From Clostridia bacterium (GTDB taxonomy: Bacteria; UBA6262; WVXT01; JAUXBS01): DNA of 8,384 nucleotides. Below the pieces are notes generated by a model. It ran no database searches. It was given only the letters and a program-made list of their open reading frames with translations, and was not told the origin of the DNA. The translations under genes and the position numbers were made by a program. This document shows positions 6,185 to 8,384 of the stretch, one piece after another (the first letter of the stretch is position 1; every line of letters begins with the position of its first letter). Location: the NCBI GenBank assembly GCA_030618495.1, contig JAUXDE010000080.1:1-8384 (forward strand), given 5' to 3'.

Positions 6185-8152
6185 TTAGCTTGCTTCAGTA
6201 AATTTTCTTCTTTCCATAAACGGCCTGAATTCCTGACCGCCGCTTTCATAGAACTTGGTAAAAAACTCCACGTACTGCAGCCGTGAAGTATGTATGTACG
6301 CGCTTAAAAGGTTCATAACAAAATTAAACGTATGTCCGCCTACAAAAATAAGCACCATAAAAACAACGCCCACTATTGAACCGGAAGGTATCAGCGTAAC
6401 CATGTTATTGACCGCCATTGCCATAATCCCGGTTCCAAGCCCGAGGGCAAAGAGGCGTGAGTATGAAAGTATATCCTTCATGTAATCTATGCCGCCGTAA
6501 ATCCTATATGTTCCTTTAACAAGCCTCAGGATTATATTCTTCGACTTCCTGCCATTAAATAGAAGCACGACCAGCAGGCATACCTTCACTACTGCCCCCC
6601 ACGCGCCTGAAACAGGACCGCCGCCAAAAAAACCGATTATGATCGGAACGAAACAGGGCAGGCATATAAACCAGGGAAGTTCGTCAAGGAAGGCCCCCGC
6701 GATATCCCCGTCCCTGATGTCCATGTAGAACTTAACTGCAATTCCGAACATAACTTGTATCAAACCCAGCAGAAACGAGAAATAAAGAAATGTCTGAGAG
6801 GATTTTATAGGATCCATTATCATGATGGCTCCCTTTATATCCTTTAGCCCCTGAAAACCGGGAAGAATATCTATGGTGTTGCCAAACCAACCACCCATTA
6901 AAGCCCCAACGACAATGGTCGTAATCCCCCCGTAAAGGCCCAGCTTCCAGAAACGGGTTCCCCCGGGACCCATTTTATATTTCTTCAGGACAAACAGGGA
7001 CGCCAGCGTCAGCAGTATTCCGTACCCCGCATCCGTTATGCACAATGCAAAAAACAAAAGGAAAAACAACGCGAAGTACGGGGTGGGGTCTATCCCGGAG
7101 TACTCCGGCTTGCCGTAAAGGTCTGTTACGAACTCAAGGGGTTTTACCAGCCTGTTATTTTCAAATACAATGGGGACCTGCTCTCCCTTTTGCGGGTCAG
7201 CCAGGAACACTTCAATTTCCCGGAACTTGCTTTCAAGTTCCTTTTTAACCTTATTCGAGTTTTTTCCCTCTATCCAACCTGAAAGGAAAAATGAACTTGA
7301 GGTTCCCGCCATAAAATCACCGACACTTTCCCTCTCGGAAAAGTTGACATAATAATCGTATAAAATATTGAGATACTGCTTGTTTGAAGTCAACCCTTCC
7401 GCTTTTTTTACAAGTTCCTCTTCCTGTTTATCATACTTCCTGATGGAATTCTCCAGCTGGTTGATAAACCCCTCAGGCTCAAGGTCTTCAAGCGGTAAGG
7501 ATACCTGGTTGAATTCATGCTTTTTAAGTAATTCATCAACAACGCCATCAACTGTCTTTAAATAAACAAGGAAGATGTAACCTGACTTATTGTCCCTGCC
7601 CACCTGGATGACTTCAGTCCCGGGATTATTCCTGAGCTCGGTAATCAGTTCATCATAATCCTTCAGGTCAACCGTGCCTGTTTTAACCCTTGTCTTAACC
7701 GTGTCCTGCAATTCAGCAAGCTTTACCCTCATTGCGACCCAGGGTTTAAGTTGGCTTATACGTTCATGCGCCTTTACCCTGTTCTTATCAGTCTGGCGTA
7801 ATAATTTCTCAAGTTCTCTGCACTTGCCGTAAAGACCATCCATGTCCAGCCTGTTCATAACCTCCTCCAGCCTGGAACGCGAAACAACCTCCTTTCCTTC
7901 AGACATGACCTTGAGCATGGATGTCTTCATCCCGAATCTTTCCAGGAATTTCGTAATGAAAGTTACCTTACGGAGATTATCCTCCCCTGTTTTCTTTTTC
8001 TCCCCGTTATTTTCGAAATAATTCTTGTCCTTGAATTCCTCTCTTAAATCATTTACCTGGACAGCCCCCCATTGATGAAGCAGGCCAACCGCATCCTCCC
8101 TGATGGAATTATGGCCTGTTATGTGGATTTTTTTCATTCGGGCAATCGACAT
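6185..8152 (-). CDS. atpI: V/A-type ATPase subunit I (membrane stator, a-subunit equivalent)
   Basis: Subunit I is the membrane stator that forms the ion half-channels beside the K ring and anchors the peripheral stalks. It has 655 residues (E. hirae NtpI is about 664). Residues 1 to about 340 are the cytoplasmic dumbbell domain, with charged helical stretches at about 90-155 and 225-260. The C-terminal half is membrane embedded, with hydrophobic segments near 357-388, 403-421, 455-475, 492-510, 517-533, 561-585 and 591-618. DILSYSRLFALGLG (559-572) contains R566, probably the stator arginine facing the K glutamate. HTSRLQYVEFF (621-631) holds the second conserved arginine, R624. LYGKPEYSGIDPTP (345-358) is the typical entry to the first membrane helix. 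The ATG at 8152 is supported by GAGG 7 nt upstream; M6 has no such site. The gene begins 9 bp after subunit H and ends 14 bp before K. Confidence 0.97.
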   Translation of the reverse strand: MSIARMKKIHITGHNSIREDAVGLLHQWGAVQVNDLREEFKDKNYFENNGEKKKTGEDNLRKVTFITKFLERFGMKTSMLKVMSEGKEVVSRSRLEEVMNRLDMDGLYGKCRELEKLLRQTDKNRVKAHERISQLKPWVAMRVKLAELQDTVKTRVKTGTVDLKDYDELITELRNNPGTEVIQVGRDNKSGYIFLVYLKTVDGVVDELLKKHEFNQVSLPLEDLEPEGFINQLENSIRKYDKQEEELVKKAEGLTSNKQYLNILYDYYVNFSERESVGDFMAGTSSSFFLSGWIEGKNSNKVKKELESKFREIEVFLADPQKGEQVPIVFENNRLVKPLEFVTDLYGKPEYSGIDPTPYFALFFLLFFALCITDAGYGILLTLASLFVLKKYKMGPGGTRFWKLGLYGGITTIVVGALMGGWFGNTIDILPGFQGLKDIKGAIMIMDPIKSSQTFLYFSFLLGLIQVMFGIAVKFYMDIRDGDIAGAFLDELPWFICLPCFVPIIIGFFGGGPVSGAWGAVVKVCLLVVLLFNGRKSKNIILRLVKGTYRIYGGIDYMKDILSYSRLFALGLGTGIMAMAVNNMVTLIPSGSIVGVVFMVLIFVGGHTFNFVMNLLSAYIHTSRLQYVEFFTKFYESGGQEFRPFMERRKFTEAS

Positions 8153-8159
8153 GGTTAAT

Positions 8160-8163
8160 CCTC
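8160..8163 (-). promoter_or_regulatory. Ribosome-binding site of atpI, overlapping the upstream stop codon
   Basis: GAGG on the coding strand overlaps the TGA of subunit H (8164-8162) and lies 7 nt before the ATG at 8152. The overlap suggests that translation of I is coupled to that of H. Confidence 0.65.
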
Positions 8164-8384
8164 AAACCTTTTTCATAATCGTTTTTACTGATTCTTCCAT
8201 GAAAGGCTTTATTTTCTTCGCAAAGTCCTTGATATCCCGGGATACTTCTTCTTTCAGCTTTACCGCCTCATCCCTGCCGGAAACCTCAGCGTCGGCAACC
8301 AGCTTCTCCACCTCTTCCAGGGAACTCTTCCTCGCCTCTTCAATAATGCGCTTACCCTTTTCCCCGGCTTCTTCAATTATCCTC
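8162..8384 (-). CDS. atpH: V/A-type ATPase peripheral-stalk subunit H (G-type), 5' end beyond window
   Basis: The last 73 residues of a small coiled-coil protein are visible, from RIIEEAGEKGKRIIEEARK to KTIMKKV and a TGA stop. The stretch is almost entirely Glu, Lys, Arg, Ala, Ile and Val in a helical pattern, with a repeated RIIEEA at the first and twelfth visible residues. Members of the archaeal/bacterial H (AhaH, NtpF, eukaryotic G) family are about 100-110 residues and pair with subunit E in the peripheral stalk. Such low-complexity helices are hard to assign from sequence alone. The call rests mainly on position directly ahead of subunit I, where H/NtpF is found in the Methanosarcina and E. 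hirae operons, together with the expected length and composition. The start codon and any promoter lie outside the window. The symbol is used in the archaeal-type sense, not for F-type delta. Confidence 0.85.
   Translation of the reverse strand, partial: RIIEEAGEKGKRIIEEARKSSLEEVEKLVADAEVSGRDEAVKLKEEVSRDIKDFAKKIKPFMEESVKTIMKKV

Noticed and set aside
5860-6249. Minus-strand open frame of 129 codons overlapping atpK and the end of atpI
   Set aside because: It is out of frame with both genes, and its Arg/Gly-rich translation is a frame-shifted reading of the K subunit.
1-8384. A previously undescribed system hidden in or between the genes
   Set aside because: Every long stretch is accounted for by a standard V/A-type ATPase operon. 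The non-coding total is only a few hundred bases, with no repeats beyond the two hairpin regions described.

Overview
The window is one stretch of a V/A-type (rotary) ATPase operon. All nine recognisable genes lie on the minus strand, so transcription runs from the right edge to the left. In transcription order they are subunit H (G-type stalk; 5' end off the window), I, K, E, C, F, A, B and D (3' end off the window). This is the gene order known from the Enterococcus hirae ntp and Methanosarcina aha clusters. No unrelated gene, RNA gene, mobile element or CRISPR array was found, and the operon promoter and terminator lie outside the window.

Layout. 8384-8162 is the C-terminal part of the peripheral-stalk coiled-coil subunit H. 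8152-6185 is the large membrane stator subunit I. 6170-5700 is the duplicated-hairpin rotor ring proteolipid K. 5605-5018 is peripheral-stalk subunit E. 5005-3995 is the rotor/ring adaptor C (the equivalent of eukaryotic subunit d). 3957-3649 is central-stalk subunit F. 3630-1861 is the catalytic subunit A. 1803-403 is the regulatory/nucleotide-binding subunit B. 386-1 is the start of central-stalk subunit D. Most junctions are only 9-37 bp, and each complete gene has a purine-rich ribosome-binding site. Two junctions are longer: K-E (94 bp) and A-B (57 bp). Both contain inverted repeats, and they are the only non-coding parts with visible structure.

How the parts work together. A and B form the ATP-hydrolysing or ATP-synthesising hexamer. 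D and F form the axle and C is the socket on the K ring. E and H form the outer stalks that tie the head to I. I provides the ion half-channels and the stator arginine facing the K ring. K keeps all the side chains that bind Na+ in the E. hirae K ring, and carries one carboxylate per four-helix subunit. This points to a Na+-coupled enzyme, plausibly working mainly as an ATP-driven pump; that is inference from the sequence.

Organism. Clear Shine-Dalgarno sites, a moderate base composition and an E. hirae-like four-helix K subunit suggest an anaerobic or fermentative bacterium. V-type ATPases are patchily spread among bacteria, and I cannot name a phylum from this locus. Nothing here looks like a previously undescribed system. 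The points most worth checking are the Na+ signature in K and the mutually exclusive hairpins in front of the E gene.
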